Shown here in pieces: positions 22,430 through 34,926 of a DNA stretch of 64,000 nt. The notes below the pieces were generated by a model, which searched no databases, had not been told where the DNA came from, and worked only from the letters and a program-made list of their open reading frames with translations. Every line of letters starts with the position of its first letter. The stretch's first letter is position 1. The translations under genes were made by a program, and so were the position numbers. Origin of the DNA: Streptomyces fructofermentans (GTDB taxonomy: Bacteria; Actinomycetota; Actinomycetes; Streptomycetales; Streptomycetaceae); assembly GCF_014651055.1 (NCBI RefSeq), contig NZ_BMWD01000004.1, positions 1 through 64,000 on the forward strand, read 5' to 3'.

Positions 22430-22564
22430 CCCTCCGCGGACAAACTTCGGTCGCGCGGGATGCGGACAGCCGCCCCGCCGGTCGCCTATGTTGGCCGTGA
22501 CGAAACTGTGGACGATGCCCGGGGGCAAAGCAGCCCCACGCAGGCATCATGTGGAGGAGGCGCT

Positions 22565-23794
22565 GTGAGCAGCGACCCGTGGGGCCGCGTCGACGAGACG
22601 GGGACCGTGTACGTGCGTACGGCCGACGGCGAGCAGGTCGTCGGTTCCTGGCAGGCCGGAACCCCCGATGAGGCACTGGCCTACTTCGAGCGCAAGTACG
22701 AGGGCCTGGTCGTGGAGATCGGCCTCCTCGAACGACGAGTGAAGACCACCGACCTGTCGGCGAAGGACGCCCAGGTCGCCATCGACCACATCCGCCAGCA
22801 GGTGGACGCGCACCACGTGGTCGGCGACCTGGAGTCGCTGCGGGGCCGGCTGGACAAGCTCGTCGAGACGGTCGACGCACGCCGTGAGGAGCGCAAGGCC
22901 CAGCGGGCGAAGCAGTCCGACGAGGCGCGGCACGCCAAGGAGGCGCTGGTCGTCGAGGCGGAGGAGCTGGCGCAGTCCGAGCAGTGGCGGGCGGCCGGCG
23001 AGCGGCTGCGCGCGCTGGTGGACACGTGGAAGGGCCTGCCGCGGCTCGACCGCAAGTCCGACGACGAGCTCTGGCACCGCTTCTCGCACGCGCGCTCGGC
23101 GTTCTCCAAGCGCCGCAAGGCGCACTTCGCGTCGCTGGACGCGCAGCGCGAGGAGGCCCGCAAGACCAAGGAGAAGCTGGTCGCCGAGGCGGAGTCGCTG
23201 TCCGGCTCCGCGGACTGGGGTCCGACGGCGGCGCGCTACCGCGAGCTGATGGCGGACTGGAAGGCCGCGGGCCGGGCCCAGCGCGAGCACGAGGACGATC
23301 TGTGGAACCGCTTCCGCGGCGCCCAGGACGTCTTCTTCGCGGCCCGCAGCTCGGTCTTCGCCGAGCGGGACGCGGAGCAGTCGGAGAACCTCAAGCTCAA
23401 GGAGGAGCTGGCCGAGGAGGCCGAGAAGCTCGTCCCGGTGCAGGACCTGAAGGCGGCCAGGGCCGCCTTCCGCTCGATCAACGAGCGCTGGGAGGCCATC
23501 GGCCACGTGCCGCGTGACGCGCGCCCGAAGGTCGAGGGCCGTATGCACGCGGTGGAGCGGGCCCTCCAGGAGTCCGAGGAGGCCGAGTGGCGCCGTACCA
23601 ACCCTGAGGCGCGGGCGCGTGCCGAGGGGCTGACCGGTCAGCTGCAGGCGGCCGTGGACAAGCTCCGCGGCCAGATCGAGACGGCGCGCTCCGCGGGCAA
23701 CACCGCGAAGGCCGACAAGCTCCAGCGGGAGCTCGACGGCCGTCAGGCGCTGCTGGACCAGGCCCTGAAGGGCCTGCACGAGTTCGGCGGCTAG
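22565..23794 (+). CDS. DUF349 domain coiled-coil protein
   Basis: A 409-residue, highly charged helical protein with an N-terminal ~110-residue segment and three successive DUF349 repeats (around WRAAGERLRALVDTWKGLP, YRELMADWKAAG and FRSINERWEAIGHVPRD). Function is not established; DUF349 proteins are cytoplasmic and linked to stress or nucleic-acid processes in some bacteria. The GTG start is fixed by a strong GGAGGAGG just upstream. Conserved beside relA in Streptomyces. Confidence 0.85.
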   Translation: MSSDPWGRVDETGTVYVRTADGEQVVGSWQAGTPDEALAYFERKYEGLVVEIGLLERRVKTTDLSAKDAQVAIDHIRQQVDAHHVVGDLESLRGRLDKLVETVDARREERKAQRAKQSDEARHAKEALVVEAEELAQSEQWRAAGERLRALVDTWKGLPRLDRKSDDELWHRFSHARSAFSKRRKAHFASLDAQREEARKTKEKLVAEAESLSGSADWGPTAARYRELMADWKAAGRAQREHEDDLWNRFRGAQDVFFAARSSVFAERDAEQSENLKLKEELAEEAEKLVPVQDLKAARAAFRSINERWEAIGHVPRDARPKVEGRMHAVERALQESEEAEWRRTNPEARARAEGLTGQLQAAVDKLRGQIETARSAGNTAKADKLQRELDGRQALLDQALKGLHEFGG

Positions 23795-23806
23795 TCCGGG
23801 CCGGTT

Positions 23807-23855
23807 GCACGCGATGGGGCTCCCGTACGGACCGTACGGGAGCCCCGTCGCGTGC
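23807..23855. terminator. Bidirectional terminator between DUF349 gene and relA
   Basis: A 23-bp stem with one G-U wobble and a 3-base loop lies between two convergent genes, 12 bases from the first stop and 29 from the second. It can serve both. Confidence 0.75.
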
Positions 23856-23884
23856 GGGTCCGGTCGGCCGGACCGCCCGGCGAC

Positions 23885-26416
<2,532 letters not shown>

Positions 26417-26536
26417 GAGGGCTCCTCGTGCGCGATCCGGGTCCTCGGTCGGGTGCCGGAGATCCCATGGTAGCGAGCCCGGGCTCGCGGCTCGCCTTCG
26501 GCTGCTGGGACCACCGTCCACAGGAGAAACGCGAGA

Positions 26537-26566
26537 GGCGGGCTCCGGATTCCTCCGGAGCCCGCC
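26537..26566 (-). terminator. Terminator of the yajC-secD-secF-apt run
   Basis: A perfect 13-bp GC stem with a 4-base loop, 55 bases past the apt stop and ahead of relA. It suggests relA has its own promoter in 26417-26536. Confidence 0.6.
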
Positions 26567-26620
26567 TGCGCGGTGTCCTACGGGTCCCGGGCGGCGCCGG
26601 GCGGGCGCCGCCGAGGGTGC

Positions 26621-27160
26621 TCAGAGAGCGAGCAGGGCCTCCAGCGGGGCGCCGTCGAGGCTCGGCTCCAGGCGGGCGCGGCCGCCCAGGAAACCGAGCT
26701 CCATGAGTACGGCCACACCGGCGACCTCGGCGCCCGCCCGGCGGATCAGCCGGAGCGAGGCCTCGGCGGTGCCGCCGGTGGCGAGGACGTCGTCGACGAC
26801 CAGGACGCGGTCTCCCGCGTTCAGGTCCTCGGCGTGCACCTCGATCTCCGCGGAGCCGTACTCAAGGTCGTACGCCTGCGACAGGGTCGCGCCGGGGAGC
26901 TTGCCCGCCTTGCGCACGGGGATGAAGCCGAGCCCGGCGCGGACGGCGACCGGAGCGCCGAGGATGAAGCCCCGGGCCTCCAGGCCGACGATCTTCGTGG
27001 CGCCGGTGCGGACGCTGATCCCGGCGAGTGCGTCGGTCAGCGCGGCGAAGGCCGCCGGGTCCGCCAGGAGCGGCGTGATGTCCTTGAACACCACGCCCGG
27101 CTCCGGATGGTCGGGGACGTCGCGGATGCAGCTGAGCAGCAGCTCCTCGACGCCGCTCAT
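26621..27160 (-). CDS. apt: Adenine phosphoribosyltransferase
   Basis: Apt salvages adenine to AMP using PRPP. The 179-residue product has GVVFKDITPLL, GLEARGFILG and the PRPP loop VLVVDDVLATGGTA (119-132). Its ATG overlaps the secF stop as ATGA. Linkage of apt to relA and secDF is common in actinomycetes and may tie purine salvage to ppGpp metabolism. Confidence 0.97.
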   Translation of the reverse strand: MSGVEELLLSCIRDVPDHPEPGVVFKDITPLLADPAAFAALTDALAGISVRTGATKIVGLEARGFILGAPVAVRAGLGFIPVRKAGKLPGATLSQAYDLEYGSAEIEVHAEDLNAGDRVLVVDDVLATGGTAEASLRLIRRAGAEVAGVAVLMELGFLGGRARLEPSLDGAPLEALLAL

Positions 27161-28278
27161 CGGCGCCTGCCCCGGGTGCCCCGGCCCCGGCCGGACGGCT
27201 GGGCGCGCTGGCCGCGCGGTCCGACGACCGCGGGAGTCGCGTCCTGCGGGTCCTCGTCCTCGTCGTACGCGTCCTCGGTGTACGGGGTCTCCAGGGACTC
27301 GCCCTTGGCGGCCGCGGCGGCCCGCTTGGCGAGCACGCGCTTGCGCAGCGCCTTGATCTGCGGCTCGCGCTCCTTGAGGTCGGCGACGAGCGGCGTGGCG
27401 ATGAAGATCGAGGAGTACGCACCGGCCGCGAGGCCGACGAACAGCGACAGCGAGATGTCGTTGAGCATGCCCGCGCCGAGGACACCGCCGCCGATGAACA
27501 GCAGGCCGGCGACCGGGAGCAGGGCGACCACCGTGGTGTTGATGGAGCGCACCAGGGTGCCGTTGATCGAACGGTCGGCGATCTCGCTGTACGTCCAGCG
27601 GGTCTGTTTGGTGATGTCCTTCGTCTGCTCCTTGAGGCTGTCGAAGACGACCACCGTGTCGTAGAGCGAGTAGCCGAGGATCGTGAGCAGGCCGATCACC
27701 GTGCCCGGGGTGACTTCGAAGCCGACCAGGGCGTAGATGCCGACCGTGATGGTGATGTCGTGGATCAGGGCCACGAGGGCCGCCGCGGCCATGCGCCACT
27801 CGAACGCGATGGCCAGGTAGATCACCACGAGGACCATGAAGATCGCCAGGCCCTGCCAGGCCTTGTTGGCGACCTGGTCACCCCAACTGGGACCGACCAG
27901 GTCGGCGTTGATCTTCTCCGCGTCGACCTTCAGGTCCTCGGAGAGGGCCTGCTTGATCTGGTCCGACTTGCCGGTGTCGATGCCGGCGATCTGGATGCGC
28001 AGTCCACCGTTGCCGAGCTTCTGGACGATCGCGTCGTGGCCGGAGGCCTCTTCCGCGTACTCCTCCGCCTGGCTCACCGAGATGCTGGTCTTCTCGGTGG
28101 TGAAGACGGCGCCGCCCTGGAACTCGATGCCCATGTTCAGACCGCGCACCGTCAGGCCGAGGATGGCCGTGATGGTGATCAGGATCGAGACGGCGTACCA
28201 GATCTTGCGCTTGCCGACGAAGTCGTAGCCGATCTCGCCGCTGTGGAGCCGGGCGCCGAGGGTGCCGAGTTTCGACAT
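27157..28278 (-). CDS. secF: Protein translocase subunit SecF
   Basis: SecF partners SecD and SecYEG and uses proton motive force to help release exported proteins. The 373-residue product has six predicted helices, the GIEFQGGAVF periplasmic start motif, and the conserved VIGLLTILGYSLYDTVVVFD and SINGTLVRSINTT segments. The C-terminal ~60 residues are charged and low-complexity. One base separates it from secD, and it overlaps apt. Confidence 0.97.
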   Translation of the reverse strand: MSKLGTLGARLHSGEIGYDFVGKRKIWYAVSILITITAILGLTVRGLNMGIEFQGGAVFTTEKTSISVSQAEEYAEEASGHDAIVQKLGNGGLRIQIAGIDTGKSDQIKQALSEDLKVDAEKINADLVGPSWGDQVANKAWQGLAIFMVLVVIYLAIAFEWRMAAAALVALIHDITITVGIYALVGFEVTPGTVIGLLTILGYSLYDTVVVFDSLKEQTKDITKQTRWTYSEIADRSINGTLVRSINTTVVALLPVAGLLFIGGGVLGAGMLNDISLSLFVGLAAGAYSSIFIATPLVADLKEREPQIKALRKRVLAKRAAAAAKGESLETPYTEDAYDEDEDPQDATPAVVGPRGQRAQPSGRGRGTRGRRR

Positions 28279-28279
28279 C

Positions 28280-30046
28280 TCACGCCTCCTTCGTGTCGAC
28301 GGGGGCGGACACGCGACGGGTGCGGCGCAGAGGCGGCTTGGCGCCCAGTCGCTTCGGGTCGAGGCCGGACCAGCTGTGGCCCTCCGCGAAGAACTTCTTG
28401 CGGGCGAGGATCGTCATCAGCGGCTTGGTGAAGAAGAAGACGACGACCACGTCGAGCAGGGTGGTCAGACCCAGCGTGAAGGCGAAGCCCTGGACCTTGC
28501 CGACGGTGACGACGAACAGCACCGCGGCGGCGAGGAACGACACGAAGTCGGAGACCAGGATGGTGCGCCGGGCGCGGGGCCAGGCCCGCTCGACGGCGGG
28601 ACGCAGGGTGCGGCCCTCGCGGATCTCGTCCCTGATGCGTTCGAAGAACACGATGAACGAGTCCGCCGTGATGCCGATCGCGACGATCGCGCCGCAGACG
28701 GCCGGCAGGTTCAGCGCGAAGCCGATGGTCGGGCCGAGCAGCGCCATGATCACGTAGGTCATGACCGCGGAGACCAGCAGCGAGGCGATGGCGACGATCG
28801 ACAGGCCGCGGTAGTAGACCACCAGGTAGATGATGACCAGGGCCAGGCCGATGGCGCCGGCGATCAGACCGGCTTCGAGCTGCTCGCCGCCGAGGGCCGC
28901 GGTGACGGTGGTGACGCTCGCCTCGGTGAAGGTGAGCGGCAGCGCGCCGTACGACAGCATGTTGGCGAGGTCCTGCGACTCCTGCTGGTCGAAGCTGCCG
29001 GAGATCTCGGCGCTGCCGCCGGTCAGTGCCTGGCTGACGTACGGGTCGGAGACGACCTCACCGTCGAGCACGATGGCGAACTGGTTCTGCGGGGCCTGGT
29101 TCTGCGCGAGCTTGCCGGTGATGCTGGCGAACTTCTTGGACCCCTTGTCCGTGAAGTCCATGGTGACTTTCCAGCCCGCGGCACCCTGGGTGTCGAACAG
29201 GGCCGAGGCCTTGTCGACGTCGGTGCCCTCGACCTCGGCCGGGCCGAGGATGTACTTCTGCCACTGCCCCGAGCCGTTCTGGCCGCAGGCGACGGTCGGG
29301 TCCTCGGCCTTGGCGCCGTCACCGGCCTTCGCGCGCTCGGTCTTCTTGGTGCAGTCGAGAGCGGTGTACTCCGCCTGGAGCTTCGCGGTCGCCGGGTCCG
29401 CGCTCGCGGACGGCGCGGGGGCGGAGGCCGAGGCGTCCGGGGCGCTCGGCGTGGGCGTGGGGTCGGCCTTCAGCGCGTCGGTGACGGCACGGCCCTGGGA
29501 GGTGGCGCTCGCCGAGGGAGTCGCGGAGGAGGACGAGGTCGCCTTGTCCTTGTCGGCTTCCTTGCCGGTGTCCTTGTCGGAACCCGTGGAGGCGCTGCTG
29601 GAGGCACTGGGCGAGGGGGTGGCCGCCGGGTCGGCGCCCGACACCTCGGTCGCCAGGACGGGGCGGAAGTAGAGCTTGGCGGTGGTGCCGACCTGGTCCC
29701 GGGCCTGCTGGGAGTTCGTCCCCTTGGGGATGTTGACGATGATGTTGCTCTCGCCCTGGGTCTGCACCTCCGCCTCGGAGACGCCCAGACCGTTGACACG
29801 GCGGTTCATGATGTCGACCGCGGTGTTCATGTTGGTCTTGTTGATCGCGTTCTTCTGACCGGGCTCGTTCTTCGCCTGGAGCGTGATGCTCGTACCGCCG
29901 GCGAGGTCGATGCCGAGTCGCGGCGTCGTGTGCCCGGACGCGAACATGCCACCGGTGAGCGCCACAATGGCGATGAGCATCAGGGCCAAGGTGCGCCCCG
30001 GCCTGCTCTGGGCGCCCTGCTTTCGGCCCTTCTTGGGTGCTGCCAC
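28280..30046 (-). CDS. secD: Protein translocase subunit SecD with Ser/Ala/Pro insertion
   Basis: The 588-residue product has an N-terminal helix, the GIDLAGGTSITL motif, a large extracytoplasmic P1 domain and five C-terminal helices with GITADSFIVFFERIRDEIREG. Residues about 137-220 form a Ser/Ala/Pro/Asp/Thr-rich low-complexity insertion inside the extracytoplasmic part, absent from E. coli SecD. Start is GTG. The order yajC-secD-secF is the usual operon. Confidence 0.96.
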   Translation of the reverse strand: MAAPKKGRKQGAQSRPGRTLALMLIAIVALTGGMFASGHTTPRLGIDLAGGTSITLQAKNEPGQKNAINKTNMNTAVDIMNRRVNGLGVSEAEVQTQGESNIIVNIPKGTNSQQARDQVGTTAKLYFRPVLATEVSGADPAATPSPSASSSASTGSDKDTGKEADKDKATSSSSATPSASATSQGRAVTDALKADPTPTPSAPDASASAPAPSASADPATAKLQAEYTALDCTKKTERAKAGDGAKAEDPTVACGQNGSGQWQKYILGPAEVEGTDVDKASALFDTQGAAGWKVTMDFTDKGSKKFASITGKLAQNQAPQNQFAIVLDGEVVSDPYVSQALTGGSAEISGSFDQQESQDLANMLSYGALPLTFTEASVTTVTAALGGEQLEAGLIAGAIGLALVIIYLVVYYRGLSIVAIASLLVSAVMTYVIMALLGPTIGFALNLPAVCGAIVAIGITADSFIVFFERIRDEIREGRTLRPAVERAWPRARRTILVSDFVSFLAAAVLFVVTVGKVQGFAFTLGLTTLLDVVVVFFFTKPLMTILARKKFFAEGHSWSGLDPKRLGAKPPLRRTRRVSAPVDTKEA

Positions 30047-30187
30047 CTTCTCGTTCTCCCTCTTCGTCCGCCCGGTCTCTCACGTACCTGCGCGGACGGG
30101 CATGAATTGGTGTAGGGGAACCGCGCGGAGCCGCACGTACCGGGACCGCGGTGCGCGAGCGGCGCATCGCGCGGTCACCGGTCGTGG

Positions 30188-30697
30188 TTACTTCGCGTCG
30201 GCCTCGCCGTCGGACTTCTTCAGCTCCGCGCCTTCGACCTTCTTCGGCTCGGCGTCGGCGGCGTCGTCCGCCACGTCCTTCTTGCCGAGGTCGATGGGCT
30301 GGTCGTCGGAAGCGGCGGCGGGCGCGTCGGTCCCGGTGAGGGAGGAGGCGTCGTCCGGCACGATCGGCGCGTCCGAGGCCGGGACGACGGACTCGTCCGA
30401 CTTCAGGTCGTGCTCGACGCCGTGGACGATGCGGTTGTACTCGTCGTCGCTGAGGACGGCGCCGATGGCGTTCTTCGCGAAGAGAAGGTCGACGCCCGGG
30501 CCTGCGTCAAGGAGGACCGTGTCCTCGTTGACCTCCTTCACCGTCGCGTACATGCCACCGATCGTGCGGACGCCGGAGCCGGGCTGCATGTCGTTGCGCA
30601 TCTGCGCAGCCGCTTGCTGCTTCTTCTTGGCCGACCGGGTCATCAGGAACATGGCCCCGATGAGCACGATGAACGGGAGGAGGGTCACGAGACTCAC
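30188..30697 (-). CDS. yajC: Preprotein translocase subunit YajC
   Basis: YajC is a small membrane protein in the SecDF complex. The 169-residue product has one N-terminal helix (about 4-21), the KKKQQAAAQMRNDMQPGSGVRT core, and a long acidic, Ala/Asp-rich C-terminal tail (about 100-169), longer than the E. coli protein (110 residues). Start is GTG. It is 141 bases ahead of secD. Confidence 0.93.
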   Translation of the reverse strand: MSLVTLLPFIVLIGAMFLMTRSAKKKQQAAAQMRNDMQPGSGVRTIGGMYATVKEVNEDTVLLDAGPGVDLLFAKNAIGAVLSDDEYNRIVHGVEHDLKSDESVVPASDAPIVPDDASSLTGTDAPAAASDDQPIDLGKKDVADDAADAEPKKVEGAELKKSDGEADAK

Positions 30698-30861
30698 GGG
30701 TCGGAACTTCCTTCATTCGACCGCGATGGTGAGCGGCCTGATGGATGGGGGTATGTGCGTCGCCGACAACGGCGGCATCGGCGGAGTCTAAGCGAGTCCG
30801 CACTCATGGAACAACGCTCAGCATCGCACCGGGGTTCCTGAGCTCGCGAGCCTCCTCGCCG

Positions 30862-31932
30862 TCACGCCCCGAACAGGTCCTGTTGTCCGTTTCCACCCGC
30901 CGGCCCGGGCGGCGGGGCGAGGCCGAGATGGGTCCACGCTGCCGGTGTGGCCACCCGGCCGCGCGGCGTACGGGCCAGCAGCCCCTCGCGGACGAGGAAG
31001 GGTTCGGCGACCTCCTCGACCGTCTCGCGCTCCTCCCCCACGGCGACGGCCAGGGTGGAGAGACCGACCGGACCTCCGCCGAAGAGCTTCAGCAGGGCCT
31101 CCAGGACACCCCGGTCGAGGCGGTCCAGACCCCGGCTGTCCACTTCGTACACCGCGAGGGCGGCCTCGGCGATGTCCCGGGTGATGACGCCGTCCGCCTT
31201 GACCTGCGCGTAGTCGCGCACACGGCGCAGCAGCCGGTTGGCGATGCGCGGGGTGCCCCGGGAGCGGCCGGCGATCTCGGCGGCTCCCCCGGTGTCGATC
31301 TCCACGTCGAGCAGGTGGGCGGAGCGGTGGATGACCCGCTCCAGCTCGGGGGGCTCGTAGAACTCCATGTGGGCGGTGAAGCCGAAGCGGTCCCTCAGCG
31401 GGGGCGGCAGCAGGCCCGCGCGCGTGGTGGCGCCGACGAGGGTGAAGGGCGGGAGTTCGAGCGGGATGGCGGTGGCGCCGGGGCCCTTGCCGACGATCAC
31501 GTCGACCCGGAAGTCCTCCATCGCCATGTACAGCATCTCCTCGGCGGGCCGGGACATGCGGTGGATCTCGTCGAGGAAGAGCACCTCGCCCTCCTGGAGG
31601 GAGGAGAGGATCGCGGCGAGGTCGCCCGCGTGCTGGATGGCCGGGCCACTGGTGATCCTGATGGGCGCCTCCATCTCCGCGGCGATGATCATCGACAGCG
31701 TGGTCTTGCCCAGCCCGGGGGCGCCCGAGAGCAGCACGTGGTCGGCGGTGGCGCCCCGCGCGCGTGCGGCGCGCAGGACCAGGTCGAGCTGTTCGCGGAC
31801 CTTCTCCTGGCCGATGAACTCGCCGAGGTCCTTCGGGCGCAGCGCCGCCTCGACGGCCTGCTCCTCACGCTCGGCGGACGCGCCGACGAGCCGCTCGGCG
31901 GTCGCTTCGTCGGTCGTGTCGTCCCAGTTCAC
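30862..31932 (-). CDS. ruvB: Holliday junction branch migration ATPase RuvB
   Basis: RuvB is the hexameric AAA motor of RuvABC. The 356-residue product has Walker [10 protein letters not shown], Walker B LFLDEIHR, sensor 1 VGATTRAG, the arginine finger region RDRFGF and the C-terminal winged helix ([19 protein letters not shown]). The GTG start (NWDDTTDE) fits the family. 94 upstream in-frame codons come from the repeat tract and are not part of it. Confidence 0.97.
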   Translation of the reverse strand: MNWDDTTDEATAERLVGASAEREEQAVEAALRPKDLGEFIGQEKVREQLDLVLRAARARGATADHVLLSGAPGLGKTTLSMIIAAEMEAPIRITSGPAIQHAGDLAAILSSLQEGEVLFLDEIHRMSRPAEEMLYMAMEDFRVDVIVGKGPGATAIPLELPPFTLVGATTRAGLLPPPLRDRFGFTAHMEFYEPPELERVIHRSAHLLDVEIDTGGAAEIAGRSRGTPRIANRLLRRVRDYAQVKADGVITRDIAEAALAVYEVDSRGLDRLDRGVLEALLKLFGGGPVGLSTLAVAVGEERETVEEVAEPFLVREGLLARTPRGRVATPAAWTHLGLAPPPGPAGGNGQQDLFGA

Positions 31933-31960
31933 TGTGCCTCTCCTCGCTGTGATGCTCTGC

Positions 31961-32080
31961 GTCGGCCGTGTCGGCCCTGTCGGCCGCACGGGCTCTCGTG
32001 GCTCTCGTGGCTCTCGTGTCGCTCTCGTAGATCTCGTAGATCCCGTGGATCTCGTGGCTCCGGTCGATCTCGTGGATCTC
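31961..32080. repeat. Two 9-mer tandem repeat arrays between ruvA and ruvB
   Basis: The 311 bases between ruvA and ruvB (31933-32243) hold no gene. Three units close to GTCGGCCGT lie at 31961-31987. About nine degenerate units of GCTCTCGTG or GATCTCGTG follow at 31992-32080. The arrays leave the ruvCA-ruvB order intact but widen a junction that is usually short. Confidence 0.8.
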
Positions 32081-32243
32081 CGGCCGGCTCGACCTCGTCG
32101 GCGTCCGGGGTTCCGGGGGCCGCCCCGGGATGACACAGCATGCGGTGTGCCTCGCGGTGCGGCGGGTCCGGGTCGGACCGGGCAGACCGAGTGGGGGGCC
32201 GTCGGGGCCCGCACGGGCGCGGGGCGGCGCCCGGGCGGGTCCT

Positions 32244-32855
32244 CTAGCGCGCTCTGTTGAGGGTCTGGAGCGCGGCCTTCAGCAGGTGGCCCACCTGGGG
32301 TGCCCCTTCGGCGGCCTCGGCCTGCGGGGCGACCGCCGCGACCGCCTCATCGGCCTCCCGTGTCGCGTACCCGAGGCCGATGAGCGCGGCGTGCAGCTGG
32401 TCGCGCCAGCCTGCCGTGACGGAGGTGCCGATCGCGGGGCCGCCGGTGCCGAGGGGCTCGCCGAGCCGGTCCTTGAGCTCCAGGAGCAGCTTCTGGGCGC
32501 CCTTCTTGCCGATGCCGGGGACGGCCATCAGGGACTTCTCGTCGGCGGTGGCCACGGCCCGGCGCAGCGCGTCGGGGCTGTGCACGGCGAGCATGGCCTG
32601 CGCCAGCCGCGGGCCGACGCCGCTCGCGGTCTGCAGCAGCTCGAAGGTCTGCCGCTCGTCCTCGTCCGCGAAGCCGTAGAGCGTCAGCGAGTCCTCGCGC
32701 ACGACGAGCGAGGTGGCGAGTCTGGCCTCCCGGCCGGCCCGCAGTCCGGAGAGCGTGTTGGGCGTGCACTGGACGGCGAAGCCGATGCCGCCCACCTCGA
32801 CCACCGCGGAGTCGGGGGCGAGCGCGGCGACCTGGCCGCTGACGAAGGCGATCAT
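32244..32855 (-). CDS. ruvA: Holliday junction DNA helicase subunit RuvA
   Basis: RuvA binds the four-way junction and loads RuvB. The 203-residue product has the N-terminal OB domain ([12 protein letters not shown]), two helix-hairpin-helix motifs ([15 protein letters not shown] and [17 protein letters not shown]) and a C-terminal three-helix domain. ATG overlaps the ruvC stop as ATGA. Confidence 0.97.
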   Translation of the reverse strand: MIAFVSGQVAALAPDSAVVEVGGIGFAVQCTPNTLSGLRAGREARLATSLVVREDSLTLYGFADEDERQTFELLQTASGVGPRLAQAMLAVHSPDALRRAVATADEKSLMAVPGIGKKGAQKLLLELKDRLGEPLGTGGPAIGTSVTAGWRDQLHAALIGLGYATREADEAVAAVAPQAEAAEGAPQVGHLLKAALQTLNRAR

Positions 32856-33397
32856 CGGGTGACCTTCCGTACGGAGAGCTGGGCCTGGCGGTGCGCGGCG
32901 TGCGCCTGCTGGAGGCGGTTCAGCGCCGGGGCGCGCCAGATGTGGCAGATGGCGAGGGCGAGGGCGTCCGCCGCGTCGGCGGGCTTGGGGGGCGCGTCGA
33001 GCCGCAGCAGCCGCGTGACCATGGCACCGACCTGGGCCTTGTCGGCGCGGCCGCTGCCGGTGACGGCGGCCTTGACCTCACTGGGCGTGTGCAGGGCCAC
33101 GGGCAGCCCGCGCCGGGACGCGCAGAGCATGGCGACGGCGCTGGCCTGGGCGGTGCCCATCACCGTGCGCACGTTGTGCTGGCTGAACACCCGCTCCACG
33201 GCCACGAATTCGGGCCGGTACTCGTCGAGCCACTGCTCGATGCCCTGTTCGATCGCGACGAGGCGGTGTCCGATCTCCGCGTCGGCGGGCGTCCTGACGA
33301 CTCCGACGCCGATCATCGTCAGGGGCCGTCCCGCGACTCCCTCGACGACCCCGACACCGCACCGCGTCAGCCCCGGGTCCACGCCCAGTACGCGCAT
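32852..33397 (-). CDS. ruvC: Crossover junction endodeoxyribonuclease RuvC
   Basis: RuvC resolves Holliday junctions. The 181-residue product has the acidic catalytic set D7, E68, D141 and D144 ([12 protein letters not shown]), matching the E. coli positions closely, and begins [14 protein letters not shown]. The C-terminal ~20 residues are basic. It is the first gene of ruvCAB here. Confidence 0.97.
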   Translation of the reverse strand: MRVLGVDPGLTRCGVGVVEGVAGRPLTMIGVGVVRTPADAEIGHRLVAIEQGIEQWLDEYRPEFVAVERVFSQHNVRTVMGTAQASAVAMLCASRRGLPVALHTPSEVKAAVTGSGRADKAQVGAMVTRLLRLDAPPKPADAADALALAICHIWRAPALNRLQQAHAAHRQAQLSVRKVTR

Positions 33398-33452
33398 CCC
33401 GCCCCTCCTTCGCTCACCTGTTTGTGCAGGCTATCGGCTCGCACCGACAACG

Positions 33453-33495
33453 CGCGGACGGGCCGACGGGAGCGTGTCCCGTCGGCCCGTCCGTG
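33453..33495 (-). terminator. Terminator of yebC
   Basis: A stem of 16 perfect pairs extending to 19 with a wobble, 5-base loop, starting about 20 bases after the yebC stop. It separates pdxST-yebC from ruvCAB. Confidence 0.7.
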
Positions 33496-33515
33496 GAGAC
33501 CGGTATGAGCCCGCG

Positions 33516-34268
33516 TCAGGCGTCGACCTTCTCCATGACCTCGTCGCTCACGTCGAAGTTGGCGAAGACGTTCTGCACGTCGTCGCTGTCCTCGAGGGCG
33601 TCGATGAGCTTGAAGATCTTCCGGGCACCCTCCTCGTCGAGCTCGACCTGCATGGTCGGGACGAAGTTGGCGTCGGCCGAGTCGTAGTCGATCCCGGCCT
33701 CCTGGAGCGCGGTGCGCACCGCGACCAGGTCCGTGGCCTCGGACAGGACCTCGAAGGACTCGCCCAGGTCGTTGACCTCCTCGGCGCCCGCGTCGAGCAC
33801 CGCGCCGAGGACGTCGTCCTCCGACAGCTCGCCCTTGGGGACGATGACGACGCCCTTGCGGTGGAAGAGGTACGACACCGAGCCGGGGTCGGCCATGTTC
33901 CCGCCGTTGCGGGTCATGGCGACGCGGACGTCGGAGGCGGCCCGGTTGCGGTTGTCGGTGAGGCACTCGATCAGGACCGCGACACCGTTGGGACCGTAGC
34001 CCTCGTACATGATCGTCTCGTAGTCGGCGCCACCGGCTTCGAGACCGGCTCCGCGCTTGACCGCGGAGTCGATGTTCTTGTTCGGGACCGAGCTCTTCTT
34101 GGCCTTCTGGATGGCGTCGAACAGCGTCGGGTTTCCGGCCGGGTCGGCCCCACCGGTACGGGCCGCGACCTCGATGTTCTTGATCATCTTCGCGAAGAGC
34201 TTGCCGCGCTTGGCGTCGATCACGGCCTTCTTGTGCTTCGTCGTAGCCCATTTAGAGTGGCCGGACAT
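33516..34268 (-). CDS. yebC: YebC/PmpR family protein
   Basis: A 250-residue protein with the family start [15 protein letters not shown], the [10 protein letters not shown] motif and a C-terminal alpha/beta domain. Members act as DNA-binding regulators or, as reported more recently, as factors helping translation through proline-rich stretches. If the latter holds here, the window carries two such factors, this and efp. Gene order pdxS-pdxT-yebC-ruvC is conserved in actinomycetes. Confidence 0.94.
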   Translation of the reverse strand: MSGHSKWATTKHKKAVIDAKRGKLFAKMIKNIEVAARTGGADPAGNPTLFDAIQKAKKSSVPNKNIDSAVKRGAGLEAGGADYETIMYEGYGPNGVAVLIECLTDNRNRAASDVRVAMTRNGGNMADPGSVSYLFHRKGVVIVPKGELSEDDVLGAVLDAGAEEVNDLGESFEVLSEATDLVAVRTALQEAGIDYDSADANFVPTMQVELDEEGARKIFKLIDALEDSDDVQNVFANFDVSDEVMEKVDA

Positions 34269-34316
34269 CTGCCTGTCTCCTTCGCGTTACCCAACTCTTT
34301 ACGAACCCCAGAGATC

Positions 34317-34922
34317 CTACAAGGACTCCGGCGTCCGGTACGCGCGCACCATGTCGACGAAAAGCGCGTGCACCCGGTGGTCGCCCGTCAGCTCGGGGTG
34401 GAACGAGGTGGCGAGGGCGTTGCCCTGGCGTACGGCGACGATGTGGCCGCCGTGCTCCGCGAGCACCTCGGCCCGCGCTCCCACCGACTCGACCCAGGGG
34501 GCCCGGATGAAGACGCCCTCGACGGGCTCGCCCTCGACGCCGCGCACCGCGACCGACGCCTCGAAGGACTCGTTCTGACGTCCGAAGGCGTTGCGGCGCA
34601 CGATCATGTCGATGCCCCCGACCGTCTCCTGGCCCGAACGCGGGTCGAGGATCTTGTCGGCGAGCATGATCATGCCGGCGCAGCTTCCGTACACGGGCAT
34701 GCCGCCCCGCACGCGCGCGCGAAGGGGCTCCATCAGGCCGAAGAGGACGGCCAGCTTGGAGATGGTGGTGGACTCGCCGCCGGGGATGACGAGTCCGTCG
34801 ACCTCGGCGAGTTCCTCGGGGCGCCGCACCGGCCTGGCCACGGCGTCCGCCGCGGCCAGGGCGATGAGGTGCTCCCGTACGTCGCCCTGGAGGGCCAGGA
34901 CCCCGATCACAGGAGTGCTCAT
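34317..34922 (-). CDS. pdxT: Pyridoxal 5'-phosphate synthase glutaminase subunit PdxT
   Basis: PdxT releases ammonia from glutamine for PdxS. The 201-residue product has the class I glutaminase triad: Cys81 in GSCAGMI, His175 and Glu177 in FHPELTGD, and the PGGESTT motif at 48-54. It lies four bases after pdxS. Confidence 0.97.
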   Translation of the reverse strand: MSTPVIGVLALQGDVREHLIALAAADAVARPVRRPEELAEVDGLVIPGGESTTISKLAVLFGLMEPLRARVRGGMPVYGSCAGMIMLADKILDPRSGQETVGGIDMIVRRNAFGRQNESFEASVAVRGVEGEPVEGVFIRAPWVESVGARAEVLAEHGGHIVAVRQGNALATSFHPELTGDHRVHALFVDMVRAYRTPESL

Positions 34923-34926
34923 ACGG

